Source of the DNA: Marsupella aquatica
Lineage: Eukaryota > Marchantiophyta
Length of the DNA stretch: 64,000 nt
Direction: 5' to 3'
NCBI GenBank assembly: GCA_973895155.1
Contig: OZ316897.1
Coordinates: forward strand, 9,548,001-9,612,000
The translations under genes were made by a program, and so were the position numbers. Shown here in pieces: positions 11,401 to 23,867 of this stretch. Positions within the stretch are counted from its first letter, which is position 1. Each line of letters starts with the position of its first letter. The notes below the pieces were generated by a model. It had not been told where the DNA came from and did no database searches. It was given only the letters and a program-made list of their open reading frames with translations.

Positions 11401-13320
11401 CCAAAAGAACGAATGAATGAACAAAATTGAATAAACACTTACAAATCTAGCATTGCAGCATAAGAGAGGACAATCCAGCTTCCAGACCACCTAGCTTCCC
11501 GCTACCAAACAGAAGCATGCTTCATTCATTCATTCATTCATTCACGTGTATGCATAGCAATGAACAGCATTGACCTTCCGAGTAGACAGACCGCCATGAA
11601 TGTAGAAGCAGCCAGCCTGCAGAAAATTGATCTTTCGAGAATAAAGAGATAGGAGCAGCCAGCCACCAAAGGAAATGAATTGGACTGAATATACACTTAA
11701 AACTCATTATTGGTTCAGCACAATCCCGACTGCGTTCTCATCTCCCCAACAAATTGTAAATGTGGACACCGACAATCACAGTGAAGCTGGGAAAGTACGC
11801 AGTAAGACTGACCGGATGGGCCGTGAACAACCTCGGTCCATGTACTTCTAACGAAGTAGTCTCAGTAATCTGTCTGATGAGAGCTGAGAGCTCGCTACAC
11901 GTTCGTCGCTGACAGACAAACAGTCGAGTCCTTCGTTCTCATTCATTCATTCACGAGTGTATCCATAGCCTTCAAAGGACTTCATCGATGTCAGAGAAAT
12001 TGACCTCCGCGAGGAGAGCACGGGGGAGAGCAGCAGCAGAGCAGAGCCTTCCACGAGAAAGAATGAATGAATGCATGAAGAGGATTTAATAAATACTCAT
12101 TAGTGTTCACAGTGCAGACTAACCCTTAGTTCCTTCATTCATTTACCAGAATATTTCATCTCCGAAGCAATTTATTGATGATCTTCAGAGAATTAAGTCT
12201 CCACAAGGAAAGCAGCAGAGCAGAGGCTTCCACGAGAAGGAATGACATGGATGCATGAATAAGATTTAATAAGCACTTACCAGTCGTCATAGAGCAGAGG
12301 AAATTCTCGTTCATTTATCAGAATATGGTATTTCCGAAAATCAATGATCTTCAGAGAAACTGATCCCCAAGAGGACAGCAGCAGCAGAGGTAGAGCTTTC
12401 TACGAGAAGGAATGAACGAATGCATGAAGTGGATCCAATAACCACTTACCAGTCATCACACAGCAGACGAATCCCTCTTTCATTTGTATACCAGAATATT
12501 TCATTTCCGAAGCATTTCATCGATGAGCTTCAAAGAAATTGATCCTACCATCACAGCAGCAAAGCTTTCCACGAGAAGGAATGAGACTGTCGTCACACAG
12601 CAGAGGAATCCCTCTGTCATTCATTTTTACCAGAATATTTCAATTCCGAAGCACTTCATCGATGAGCTTCAAAGAAATTGATCCTACCATCACAGCAACG
12701 ACGCCTTCCACGAGAAGGAATGACCAAATGCATGTGAAGGATTCAATACACACTTACCAATCATCATAGGGCAGACCAATCCCAAGCTCGTTCATTCATT
12801 TACCAGAATATTTCATCTCCGACCCATTTCATCGATGAGCTTCAAAGAAATTGAATCTACCATCACAACAGCAAAAGCCTCCACGAGAAGGAAATGAATG
12901 CATGAAAAGGAATAGTAACCACTCACCAATCATCTTAGAGCAGACAAATCCCATGCTTATTCATTCATTCATTTACCAGAATATTTCATCTCCGACGCAT
13001 TTCATCGATGAGCTTCAAAGAAATCGATCCTACCATCACAACAGCAAAGCCTCCACGAGAAGGAATGAATGAAAGAATGAATGCATGAAAACGAATCCAT
13101 GAAAACGAATAGTAAACACTCACCAAATCATCTCAGAGCAGACAAATCCCGTGCTTATTCATCCATTCACCAGAATATTTCATCTCCGAAGCATTCCATC
13201 GATGTCTTCGGAGAAATTGAGCGGATCTCTACGAGGACAGCAGCCGCAGCAGAGCCTGCCACAGTGCCACGGGAAGGAATGAAATCAATGAATGAATTGC
13301 TGCTGGCACTCGAGGCGTAA
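11400..13320. repeat. About 170-bp tandem array, roughly nine diverged copies
   Basis: The best copies have the landmark ACCAGAATATTTCATCTCCG at about 12146, 12316, 12490, 12630, 12804, 12976 and 13168. This is followed by TTCATCGATGAGCTTCAAAG, a CACAGCAGC run and CCACGAGAAGGAATGA. Spacing is about 140-190 bp. Older, weaker copies extend left to about 11400. In at least five copies the plus strand has CACTTACCA or CACTCACCA (near 12271, 12441, 12750, 12919, 13113). On the minus strand these read TGGTAAGTG or TGGTGAGTG, a strong 5' splice-site match. ATTC tetranucleotide runs (11521-11545) are interspersed. Plus-strand frames repeating SSMSFKEIDPTITA are repeat artefacts, because frame is not kept between copies. 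Confidence 0.85.
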
Positions 13321-13399
13321 TGAGCCTAACGACATTTCCTTCATTGTACTCTGTACAGCAGTACTCATGGCCGACTGCGGCGATGCGCTGCCCCACGAC

Positions 13400-13610
13400 C
13401 GAAATCCGCGCCGTAATTATTTCAATTTTCATCAAATGGGATTGTACCTCTTCGATCCTTCCATCTGAGCCGATCATTCCTTCGATGAACGGTACGATCT
13501 CAATCGAAGCACACTCTCTCATTACGTACGCCTAGCCGATTAATTATTCCAATTTTTAGGATATGGGAGTGTACCCTTTAGAATCTTTCGATCCATTCGT
13601 CTCAGGTGAT
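13400..13610. repeat. About 130-bp diverged duplication
   Basis: TTTCAATTTTCATCAAATGG followed by GATTGTACCTCTTCGATCC at about 13420-13460 recurs as CCAATTTTTAGGATATGGG followed by AGTGTACCC...TTTCGATCC at about 13548-13592. Both are preceded by a TAATTATT-type motif. Together they form a two-copy tandem flanking the larger array. Confidence 0.55.
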
Positions 13611-13639
13611 ATTTATGTATGGGGTGAACGGGAAATTTT

Positions 13640-13820
13640 AGACCACTATATAAAGCCCTATTGCCTCATTCACTACACCTCCTCATTCCTGTCCTATGGT
13701 GAATAGTCTCTTGCCATAAACAGGTGGAACACTTGCTAATAAAAAGGTGTTTCGCTTATCATCTTTTGTGAGCTCAAAGCACGTCCTTGAACTTGTGCAT
13801 TTTACAATGAGAGCTATGAA
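13640..13820 (+). mobile_element. Possible LTR remnant with primer-binding-site-like motif
   Basis: CTATATAAAGCCC at about 13646-13658 could be an LTR TATA box. AATAAAAAG at 13739-13747 could be its polyadenylation signal. The sequence then reaches ACA at 13804-13806, directly followed by ATGAGAGCTATG. That string matches most of the TGGTATCAGAGCTATG primer-binding site (initiator tRNA-Met) common in Ty1/copia elements. No gag or pol frame follows and no second LTR was found, so this is only a suggestion of a decayed element. Confidence 0.25.
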
Positions 13821-14420
13821 TAACCTATAGCCCTTTATAGGGGTAATTGTACTTTAAGATAGGGGGAAATGTTTGACAAGGCACTCCCAAGTCCAAATTC
13901 AGGGGGAAGAATATATCCGGAATTGCCTTTATGGCACTGGCAGACTCAATTGCCGCAATTCCTGACTATTGGGCTACCGACTTACCATCCACGGGCACAG
14001 CCCAGTTAGCTTTCTTCTTTGGTGGTGAAAAATCACCATATACAATAGCAAAAGATAGTGCACAGCCCAGTTAGCCTTTTTTCTGGGTGAAAATTCACCA
14101 AATACAAGAACACAAGATTTGAGGGGCTTTGTAGGGAAACCAACTCTCGTGCACCTTCTTTTGAAAGGGAACATGAGTTCCTACAGTTGTTGCACATTCC
14201 CTACAACCCAGCTCCTCTAACTTTTGGACTGCTTCACATTTAATCTCCCTGGTACGTTGCAGCACTCTATTTGTCCCTGCCAGACTATTTTTCAAGTATT
14301 TTTCTTGTTTGCCAGGTGAAGGTTATTATTACCTGTTGTGATTGTGAAGTAGAAGATTCTAATAATATTAGTTATATGATTTTGACTGGTCAGATCTCCC
14401 TAACTTAAGGAGAACCATCA
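13821..14420. other. Gene-free stretch
   Basis: No protein-like frame is visible. GCACAGCCCAGTTAGC is repeated at 13995 and 14060 with a diverged flank (GGTGAAAAATCACCA/GGTGAAAATTCACCA), each containing a short palindrome. Confidence 0.45.
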
Positions 14421-14720
14421 GATTTTGGCAAATGGGGTCTGCAACTGGGTGGGAAAGTTGCTAATGGAGACAAAAACCTACTCCATGACGAATGAGAAAC
14501 AACTTTTAGTGAGGTGGAAGTTGGCAAATTTCCAGACTTAAACAGTACACTCCCTGCCCTCCTCCAGTAGTGACCCTGCCATGCAGCCAGAAGGTCTATT
14601 GCAAGGAACATTTGGCCGGGAAGTTCTAAAAATTGTTTGTCATTTGTGGCAAAAACCACAGTTTTTTTCTCTCCATCAGCTACTTTCCCACCTACCCACA
14701 GATTGCATTTGCCAAAATCC
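14421..14720. mobile_element. Foldback / MITE-like inverted repeat
   Basis: The left arm at 14421-14532 starts GATTTTGGCAAATGGGGTCT. It is the diverged reverse complement of the right arm at 14605-14720, which ends GCATTTGCCAAAATCC. Matching blocks along the arms include GGTGGGAAAGT, ATGGAGA, a (C/A)AATGA(G/C)AAACAA(C/T)TTTTAG block, and GGCAAATTTCC against GGCCAAATGTTCC. The arms are about 115 nt around a spacer of about 72 nt. This is the structure of a foldback element or MITE. A transcript through it would form a long imperfect hairpin. No transposase is nearby. Confidence 0.7.
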
Positions 14721-14759
14721 AATAAGCCCGATAAGAGAAGCCCTATAAAGAATGCCACA

Positions 14760-15230
14760 TGTCACACTATAGATGTTCAAAGATGACAGTATGGGATGTT
14801 GAAAGATGCAAGGAAAATTTTTAAATTGTTGTTTGCTAGTTGGACACCTATAATTAAGCCAAATAGTATGGGGTAGAATCTTCTTTATAGGACCCTGACC
14901 TAACAAAGTACCCAATAATTATTAGATGTCGTGGAGGCATGACTAATTCCCATGAATCCTGGATGTGGAGGGCAGCACCCATGGAAATGTTGTTTCCTGA
15001 GCATTGATCTCCTTGCATCTATGTGCATGTGGCCATGTATGGGGGTGGTAGCATCATATGAAAGTCATTTACTGACTTCAATATGACTTTGCTGAATAAT
15101 GGGAGTGAGTGTCTAAGTGGTCCCGTACTAACCCTTGGGGTCTTCACTTATTTTGTCAGTTATGTCATAGGCCTCATGACAGGTTCCAGTTTGTGACCCT
15201 CCTATGGTGTTTACTCCTTAGCTCTATCAG
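14760..15230. other. Gene-free stretch
   Basis: Only short frames without recognisable similarity are present. Confidence 0.4.
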
Positions 15231-15239
15231 GCTTTTCAA

Positions 15240-15500
15240 TTCTCCGCTCAGTAGGGTGTTAGCCTTCTCGGCTTCGATATAGGTTCCTTGTTTGTGTCAT
15301 TGTTGCTTTGTTGTTGTGGGGACCCCTTGGCTTGTTGGACCCTCCGGTTTTCTTGGGGCCTTTTCCCCTCCTTTTGTCTCCCCTCCTTTTGTCTCCCCTT
15401 CATTGGGTTGTTTTGCCTGTGGGATCCTGTCTCAAGGGTCGGCTATTTTGCCTTTTGGCACCGTGATATATATGTTCTGTCACAGATAAAGAAGTAAGAC
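15240..15500 (+). mobile_element. Possible LINE 3' remnant
   Basis: The T/G-rich plus strand (CTTGTTTGTGTCATTGTTGC onwards) ends with AGATAAAGAAG, in the style of a plant LINE 3' UTR. Its segment ATTGGGTTGTTTTGCCTGTG followed by GGATCCTGTCTC has a close relative in reverse orientation at about 41105-41140. This shows that it is a dispersed repeat. No reverse-transcriptase coding sequence remains. Confidence 0.3.
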
Positions 15501-15609
15501 TGCTTGTAAATTTCTGTGAAAAAGCATTAAGATTTCTTTGCTCATTATACAGGAACAGATAGGACTTTCAAAACCAGAGCTACATAAAATTCTATTTCTA
15601 ATCTTTAAG

Positions 15610-15700
15610 GGTGCTTAGTACCCAAAACTATTGTGCGTGATATGAGACTCCCCTCATAGAATGAGCCCCCCCAAAACAACTCTCTAAGACTAATCCACAA
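15610..15700. repeat. Dispersed repeat copy (relative at 45330-45400)
   Basis: GATATGAGACTCCCCTCATA followed by GAATGAGCCCCCC resembles TTATGAGACCCCCTATAGAG followed by TGAGGCCCCCGAG at about 45340-45375. Two copies 30 kb apart indicate a dispersed, diverged repeat family of unknown class. Confidence 0.45.
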
Positions 15701-16788
15701 ACCCACTATCACTGCTCTCCCCACTATATTTACCCAAACATATCAAGAGACATGTATGATCCCATCTTACCCACCCCTAACTTCCCTCACAATTGTTGGA
15801 GACTTTCCTGAGTAAAACAAGTCTTTATGAAGTCCAAATGTGACTATGGTAAGAGTACAGAGAAGTTAAAGCACATGGTTCATATACAGACTCCTCAAAT
15901 AACCCCAACTTTCTGCTCTTTTAACACAAATATTTCATGGATTTGTGAGACCACCAACACATAATAAGCCGTACATGTACAATGCACGTTTGGAGTCTAA
16001 GCAACTCTTCCTGTGGAGGGATCTCCATCTTTTAGACTTTCGATTACCCCTTGCCCTTTCTTCCTTTCAGGCTCTTGCACTCACTTCCATCATTGGACCA
16101 TTGTACCCTAAAAATTGTTTTCTAGTGCATTCTTAGAAAGCACAAACTGTTTTTAGATTCAGTTTTTGGTGAATGGTAGATTGAGATCTACTTTTGGGGG
16201 CCCGCCCCCCAGGTGAACTAATGATCAGAGTAATACTAAAAATTTCACCAAAATACAAGATGCTCATTTTCAGACACTATTATAGTATATGTGAAATGAG
16301 TACTACTGGGTACATACGGAAACTCAAAGTTAAGAATGTTAAATGCCCTGTGCGTTGAGCCTTGTGGGCTTTTTATAGTCACCCTTGGGCTGGCATTTCT
16401 GGGGGTTGAGGGAGGAAGTCAGGCCAATTGCTGCCTTCCTAAAATGCTCATGAATAGTCAGGCTGCCCACAAGGTCCTGAGCTAACCAGTGCAAAAGCCT
16501 GAACAAGTTATATGGGGGCTGCCCATGAGTACCCTTCTGAGAATACACTCTCAAAGATAGCCAAACCCAGGTATCCAGGTCAGTCTTGGGATTCTGGCTG
16601 TTCACTATACATATCCTTCATTAGGCCTTCATTCACTATGCCCAAGTGGTTTTAACACACGACACAGGCATCATCAAGAGAGTAAACAAGCCAAGCTACT
16701 CGGTTGACACACCCTAATGACATACACAATATTACCATTCAGAATCATACTCAAAAAGTTAACAAGTCACTCGGTTCACATACCCAAT
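15700..16788. other. Gene-free stretch
   Basis: No coding similarity was recognised. A GC-rich short palindrome (GGGGGCCCGCCCCCC) lies at about 16196-16211. Confidence 0.4.
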
Positions 16789-16927
16789 AGCTCCACTTAG
16801 GTTTTTACCCACACTAGAATCCATGAGATGAGTCAAAACATGCCAGATAACATGAGAAGAGCTCCACTTAGGTTTGTATCCATACTAGTGAGATGAGTCA
16901 AGACAAGTCAGATAACACGAGAAGAGG
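16789..16927. repeat. About 70-bp tandem duplication
   Basis: GCTCCACTTAGGTTTTTACC... at 16789 and GCTCCACTTAGGTTTGTATC... at 16860 share about 70 nt, ending GAGATGAGTCA...CAGATAACA(T/C)GAGAAGA. Five bases are deleted in the second copy. Confidence 0.75.
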
Positions 16928-17708
16928 TGGAGTCCAGTTTCTGCACCGTCCAAAAGCTGCTGCATGCTTTAGAGTGCCTTAGGGCAGAACAAACAGAGCA
17001 GGGTTATATGAGAATTTTGCATGGGCTAGGTCAATAATTGTACCCAGATTGCTCAGTTTACTCCCATAAATGGTATGGATTATGCTTACAAAAGATGGAG
17101 ATTTTGTCAGAAGCCTACATAAGCTTCCCATCAATAGATTACTTGAATCCCATAGAGATATCTTCAATGATGGTCGTTGAACTATAGTACAGTCACTGTC
17201 AAACGTAAAAGAAAAGCCATATAGTGTGGACCTTCATCCTAACCTAAAGCCGCAGATAGCAATGGAGTCTCCTCTAATGATGTCATTCCTACAAAACTTA
17301 AATGTAGGCTGTGTCTAACATAACATATTCACTTTGTAACCCAACGCCCTGTGCAAAGTCAGAAACTTGAATTGCCCTTGATTTTCTTCAAACCAGGAGC
17401 AAGGAGGTGATTTCCAGCAGGGTATGCTGCAGAGTGGATGGCATGGAACCTGGTTCACAGGACTCAGACTACTACTGAAGTAAGCACGTAGCAAATCGGG
17501 ATGGATAAACGTAGCAAGAGAACCCATCACACCAGCGAGAAAACTCTTGCATATGGACATGGGTGGTGATTACTTAAATGAGCCAGTGGCTTGGTAGCTA
17601 GCCAAAAATCTGTGGCAGAGATAAATTCTAGATTTAGTCGTTCATCCAACGGGACAAAATTGTAGTGGGCTGGTTTATGATTGTCTCTTGTATGAAACAG
17701 CCCCCGTT
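16928..17708. other. 3' flank of the WDR3/UTP12 gene, no other gene
   Basis: This is downstream of the minus-strand WDR3 stop codon. It should contain the 3' UTR. No further coding region was recognised. Confidence 0.4.
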
Positions 17709-20700
17709 TTACACCTTTTGTAGCTTCCTTTGCTTCTTCGGACCTTGGTCTGAAGTTCCTCTCCGCTTCGCAAGCTTTCCTTTGATTTCCATCAGCTTAG
17801 AACCAGCGTCCTTGAATGACAGGTTGCCCCTTGCAGCCAATTGGCCCTGCAATAACAATCAATAGGCTCGATTATATTATTGTGGGCAAATTACTGAACG
17901 AGTTTCTTGCGCAGGATCAGTAATAAGAACTGGCAAGAAAGAAATTTAGATTTGCAACCTTCAAAGCGACGGTCATGTAAAAGAAGATGAAGAAAATACA
18001 GACCTGAAGGTGTCCCATGGCAGCCAGATTAAACCCTAGGGTATCTTTTAGACTCTGCATGGCCAAATATCATGATCAAATCAGCACTGCATGCAAAAGC
18101 CGGGATTATTCAGCAAAGATCAACCGAAACTCTATAGCCACATTCAAGCCTTTCGCGTTACCTGAACACCAAGTTTTAGATCGGAACTTAGTTCTGTTAG
18201 TGTTGCACGTGCTGACAGGGTACTGCTCAGTTGCTGATGATGAATTTGCAGGAGCAGAACCGCAACTCGACAAGCTAACTCCACCTGATGTAAAAGAATT
18301 AAAGCGGTCACCAAAATAAGACACTGCAGACATAATAATTTGAGCTTATCCCTCCAAACCATCAACAACTGTCACTGAAAAAACTGTTAGAGAAATTATG
18401 AGTCAAGTTATTGCACCTGATTGCCTTGTGTAATCCAAGTCTTCAACAATCCCATCAATTTGAGTGCATCCATGAACGGTAACATCTGGACATAATGCAG
18501 GCAAACATAATCAGGGAAGACTAAGGCACCGTCTTAAGCACAGGTCCCATCATTCAATCAAGTTGACAATATGTAAAGAGCAACGTAATGATTTGATGGA
18601 AATACCAGAAGTGCCTGCTCAAGGTCACTAGGTCGGACAGAGGAGACTGCTTTGAGAACAAAATCAGTTGGAGACAGCCCAAGTAGAAGAACATTTGGTT
18701 TGAAAGCAGCCATTTTTTCGTTGCTCTCCTTCTCTTTCTACAGACAACAATGCATCGTCAGCTCTGAGACGTTCAGGTAGGCAAAGAGGCTGGAGGATTG
18801 ACCTGTCTCCCCGCATAACATTTCCAAGCAAAGAACGAATGAAAAACGGGTACAAAGAAATAGCAACGAGGTAAATGCCAAAAACATCTCAGTTAAACAA
18901 CTCAATGAGACTCAACCAGTGAAAGGTAATTGAGCTTCCTTTGATGCAGCATACTCACGTCTAGTAGGACTCAGGACACAAATCGCGGTGAGTGATTCAA
19001 AAAGCATTGAGCACAATCACCTTGTGAGCAGATACACGAGCAGCTTCGCTCTCCGCCATCTCTAGGGCCTCCATAATCGAATCGACAGCAGATATAGTAT
19101 CTTGAGTTTTCTTCCCAGCAACGCCCACTTTTCCTTCATCTGGAACTTCGTCCTTTGATAAATACTGTCCGTCTCTGGAATCGTCTACCCCAGCATCGAA
19201 CAGTGCTTCCAACCTCTTTTCTCTTTCCTCCTGCATTATTCCGTGGAATCCCAGTAGGGAGTTTAGCTGAATCTCGTAAAGGACAAAAGAATCTAGAAGG
19301 TAAAGCGAAGTTCCCATTCCCACAAGAGATCTCAACCACGTGAAAGGCCACCATTGTGACTCATTCTAATGGCCACTGAAAAACCTAGGACAATTGGCCA
19401 CATCTGCAACTAGAGAAAATATAGAGATGTCTCCTAACCTAAGACCATCGTCATGATTTTCACCCGTGTCCAAACACCTTCGTTCTACTGGAAATCTCGA
19501 ACACTTATGTACTTCCCTTCACGTTCCATTCAGACATAATATCTCCACACTAACCTTAGCTGTCCGACTTTATTTCAATCACAAAACTTTCTATCCATTC
19601 TAGTCTCAAATTGATTTTCGCCAAATGACAAACCAAATCCGAAGCAGACAGTAAAAGCAAACCTCGATGAAAAAGGGTTCTTGGGTGCGATCCCAACGGC
19701 GAATAGATCGGTCATGAGAGCCAGTAACTAGGAAGTCCCCGTGTGTGCTTACAGCCAAACACCACACCTCCGCATGATGTCCTTCCAAAGTGAGCAGCAG
19801 CTCAAATGTGTCTGCATTCCAATACTTGACACAGCGGTCTTTTCCCACACTGAAAACATAGTGTGTATTGGGTACAAACTGAACTGCCATGACACTGCCA
19901 ATCACAATTGCATGTCTCAGTCAAGGATGACCACCAGCTCAACTTAAGGTACTCGCTCCAGTCACCTGTACCTTGCCAGCTTTGGCCATGAAACGACACC
20001 TGAAGGACTTATCATCGCAATCAGAACAAGATTGACACTGTGATCTTGTGATGTTTGCCCTACTACTCGATAATAGCAAGAAGCAGCATATGGCTCATGT
20101 TTCGAAATGGTTTGTACTCTCAATCCAATAATGAGAAGAAGCTTTGGATGTAAGGTGCGATTGGCGCAAACCTGTCTGCGTGGGCAAACAGGGACTTATG
20201 ACAGTCCCCAAAGTCCATTCCCCAGATCTTCATATTCTTATCCGCAGAACCAGTAGCTAGAAGAGCTCCATCTGATGATATATCCATACCCAGAACTGGT
20301 AGTTTGTGTCCATACAAAGAGAGGAAGAACTTCAAAGAATCCACAAAGAAAACCTGGCCCACGCATCCCCACAAACATTTTGGTGATACTCGGAGATCGT
20401 AAAACACTCACTTCAAAACAATTTGATGTAACCTGTCGGGTCACATTCTATACATGTGTTAAATGTGGACCAAAACCCGACGGCTTAATGGTTACTATAA
20501 ACAAAAATCTTATCGTCACCGGAGAATACTGCCAGCTCGATTACAAGTACTCCTGACAGGGGCAGCTAACGCATGGATCTACCAGTCATAATAACCAAAA
20601 CCAGAACAGTGCATGAAATTATGCCTAAACATATATTGACAAGATCTTGTCATACCTTGATTGTCGAGTCAAGGAGAGCCACCGCAAGATATTTTGCGTC

Positions 20701-23700
20701 AGGACTAAGACGAACAGAGAGCACATCTTCTGCCATTCGCAGAGTTCGGGTGTTGCGGATGCTGAGACGCTTGGTGGCCTGCATCAAGTCCAAGTATTCC
20801 AGAGAGCTCTTAATGGGTGAGATACATTTCAACAACCGGGAGACCTTAAGACAATCCAAAGCTAACATAGTTAAATTCATTTTCACAAGAAGCAAATGAA
20901 AGAACGTGAACATCTGCTGCTTCGGAAAAAGCAATTGAAGGGGCAATTACTGGATGAAACTCCCAACCCAACTAAGGAAACCTTGAGAGAACCACTTCTC
21001 AGAATACCTTTTCACAACATAACCTAGAAAAGGAAGTCTACGAACAGACGAGAATTTGTTGAAAGGGAAATGATTCTCATAACAACTAATTACCTGAACA
21101 ATCTCATACTCCCAGAACTTCACGTCATGATCTGCACTTCCACTGACAAAACCAGATCCATCAGCCAAAGGTGATATAGACCACACCGCACCCAAATGGG
21201 CCTCCACTTCTTCAGAACGCTCTGATGCCCTGATGTCTATAATTTCCAGCTTGCCAGCTTTGGTTCCAATAACTGCATGATTGTTTCCTGGTACAAATAT
21301 ACCAGACAATCCGTATCCCGACTCTATCGTATGAAGACAAGCACAAGTTTGTGGGTTCCAGATCTTCACAGCATTGTGACTTGAGGTCATGAGAACGGTG
21401 TTATCTTGGCTAAGGCTGGCCACCCGGACGTCTGACCTATGACCTGGAAGTTCAACGGCATAAACCCGTGACGACGAGTCCTCCAGCAAATCATAAACTT
21501 CAATAGAATTGTTGTGCAGAGAAAATGCCAGGGTCGCAAGTGTGCCTTTCTTCGGCGGCAAGGGTGAAAAACAAAAAGATCTAATTTTCTGCTTCAATCT
21601 TATTGTTTGGATCAATTGAAACTTGTCAGAAGCTCCGATTTCTTCATCCTTGACTGTCTCTTCATCTTGAGTCGTAAAGTGGTCATCCTTTACGACGGTT
21701 GTTCCATTCTCAGATTTCCCTGTAGTTGTTTTAGAAGCTTTTTCTCTTTTCCTCCTCTTCCTCCTTTTCAACCGTCTCATCGCCTCTGATTCATCTGTCA
21801 CACGAAAAATCTCCACCGTCTTGCCAGCCACTTGGCAACCAAGTAGAGTCCCTGACGAATCAAACCTTACGGTCGCAACTCGGTCAGAACAATTTCTTTT
21901 AATGGTCCCCAAGAGTTTGAGAACATCCCACTTGCCCTTCACCAGAGAACTGCCATTTGCCAGCACATCTACGTCCTGGAGAGCCGTGCGTTCATTTTCA
22001 CCTGTATTATCGATAAGAGTGTACACATGAAGCACAGGATCTGCCGAGCCACTTACGAGATATCTTTCCAAGGGATCAACATCAAGGGACCAGATGTCTC
22101 CTCGATGACCCACAATGATCTGAATGCAAGATTGCATGTCCAGATCCCAAACTCGGACAAATGTATCTTTCGAGCAGCTAATCAATCTTTTATTCTTCTC
22201 CAGAAACACAACATCTGTGATCTGTCACACTCCACGATGTGCAATTAAAACCACTACCTTCTAAACTCTCTTTAGACAGCCAAAAGCGGTCATGGATAAC
22301 ATCTGATTGTGCAGCAGAACAATAAAAGCAAAACCTGGTGATCACAACTAATAAAGTTGAATCGACCTGAATTCAGGAACCATTTCTAACTCAAAAGCGG
22401 AAGGCTGGTAAATGTAAAATTCATCACACATACGCATGACAACATAACTATGCCCCAATGTCTATTCCAGAGGCAAACTCGAGTAGATTGTTGATGAACA
22501 CCCAAGAATAACCAAAAGCCTTGCATTCTGCAACAATGGCAAAAGGTACACAAAACCTAAAATATTTCATTATCATCTACCCACCTGGTCCTTATGACCT
22601 CGCAGAGAGTACAGTCCTGCCTCTCCGACCACATCCCAGACTATGATGTCAGTATCCTTACTCCCTGATGCCAGCAACGAACCAGACCGGTTGTAACGCA
22701 ACGCTGTGGTAGCTGACTTGTGCCCCACTAGGGTTGTCTCACATGTACCTTTCACTATATCCCATATTCTCACGGTTCCATCACTGTACCCTGCAGCGAC
22801 CTACCGTCCAGCCAAAGTAGTCAATGAATCGCACAACCTTGGTAGCATTCAAGTACTCTATTCTAGAAAAAAATGAGGATGGTTTATAAAGGAATCATCC
22901 ACATTCATAAGGGGCGATCTAGACGGTAAACTTCTATGCGATGAATATGGAACTCAGAAATTGAATGGTGAGATGCATCAGACAGGATGCTTGTTTTGTG
23001 CGTCGGGTGTGAAAGTAACACTGGCCATTACACTAAGGTGTATTGATCCAAACTTGTAATGCCCCAGACATTGTCATGTACTAAACGGCATAATCCTTAT
23101 CTCGGAGAACATATCAGATCAATGAATAGACCCAAAATTGGAACTTGAGCTCCATCATACAGCTCAAAGAAAGCACCAAATGTACGCAGGACAAGATCTT
23201 TGCCCCGAAAAACAAGGGGAACCGATTCTCATCATTGAATACCTCCAATGTAAGCCAAGGGCACCAAATTAGAACGTAAATATGTATTAGAAGAGGTCGA
23301 TGTCACTAGAGATAAGTAAAAGGGGAACTGTCGTAATAGACAAATCTCGCCAATTTAGCATGTGAAATTGCATACAAGGCTGTCCAATCTACGAGGGATA
23401 CATTTAAGGGCCACCTCCGTTATGAGCAAAGGGCACCAATTTAACAGTGAATTTGCATTGAAGATTGTCCGATCAACCAGGACATTAAAGGGCCACACCA
23501 TCTTCAGAAATAATGAGCACCAATTGAAGCTGAATTTGCAGTGCAAGGGTTCCAGTCTACGAGAGAAATCCTAAAGGTGCACCAAGTTGAACAAAGCCCA
23601 CTGGAGTGATATTGAGCGGCTTACCAGAGATTCGGACAAGGGCATCCGAAGCACGGAAGTGACAGCTGCCTTTCCCCCGCCCGCGTTGGAATTGGGCAGG

Positions 23701-23867
23701 GAGAGACTGTGTACGTTGCGCCCCTGTTTGACATTCCACACCACCAGCTGCTCCAAGGCTCCGGCCAGCAGCAACTTCCCAGACTTGTCGTAGTCGATAT
23801 TCGCTTCCGACGAGACTACCACGCCGAAAGCGGCAGCCTCCTCATAGCGGAGATAGGCCTTCACCAT
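17709..23867 (-). CDS. WDR3: WDR3 / UTP12 (DIP2) small-subunit processome WD-repeat protein
   Basis: This nucleolar U3 snoRNP/UTP-B component is needed for 18S rRNA processing. The 12 exons on the minus strand are 23867-23625, 22800-22585, 22221-21094, 20778-20656, 20353-20172, 19894-19663, 19230-19021, 18737-18606, 18485-18417, 18284-18162, 18054-18004 and 17846-17709. They give 948 aa, the usual family length. All introns are GT-AG, and ten of eleven are phase 0. Tandem WD40 repeats fill residues 1 to about 710, with hallmarks VAAGYSDGTVRIWD, ASGSKDTDIIVWDVVGEAGL, SGSADKNMKIWGMDFGDCHK, THYVFSVGKDRCVKYW and SHDRSIRRWDRTQEPFF. A basic stretch at about 302-317 (RRLKRRKRRKREKASK) is a likely nuclear signal. 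The Utp12 domain covers about 795-910 (LGLSPTDFVLKAVSSVRPSD ... ALKLMGLLKTW ... CRVAVLLLQIHHQQL). A Lys/Arg-rich tail ends the protein. A telo-box lies upstream. Confidence 0.95.

Noticed and set aside
12484-13320. Plus-strand frames repeating SSMSFKEIDPTITA
   Set aside because: They arise from the tandem array. Unit length is not a multiple of three, and the frame is broken between copies.
13229-13522. 97-codon minus-strand frame with an ATG and reasonable composition (SVVGQRIAAVGHEYCC)
   Set aside because: It runs from a locally duplicated segment into the 170-bp array, has no recognised relatives, and its sequence is half of a 130-bp tandem duplication.
13640-14000. TRIM-type mini-retrotransposon with a second LTR starting TGTTTGAC after AGGGGGAAA at about 13870
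   Set aside because: The sequence after 13870 does not resemble the proposed first LTR, so no terminal repeat is present.
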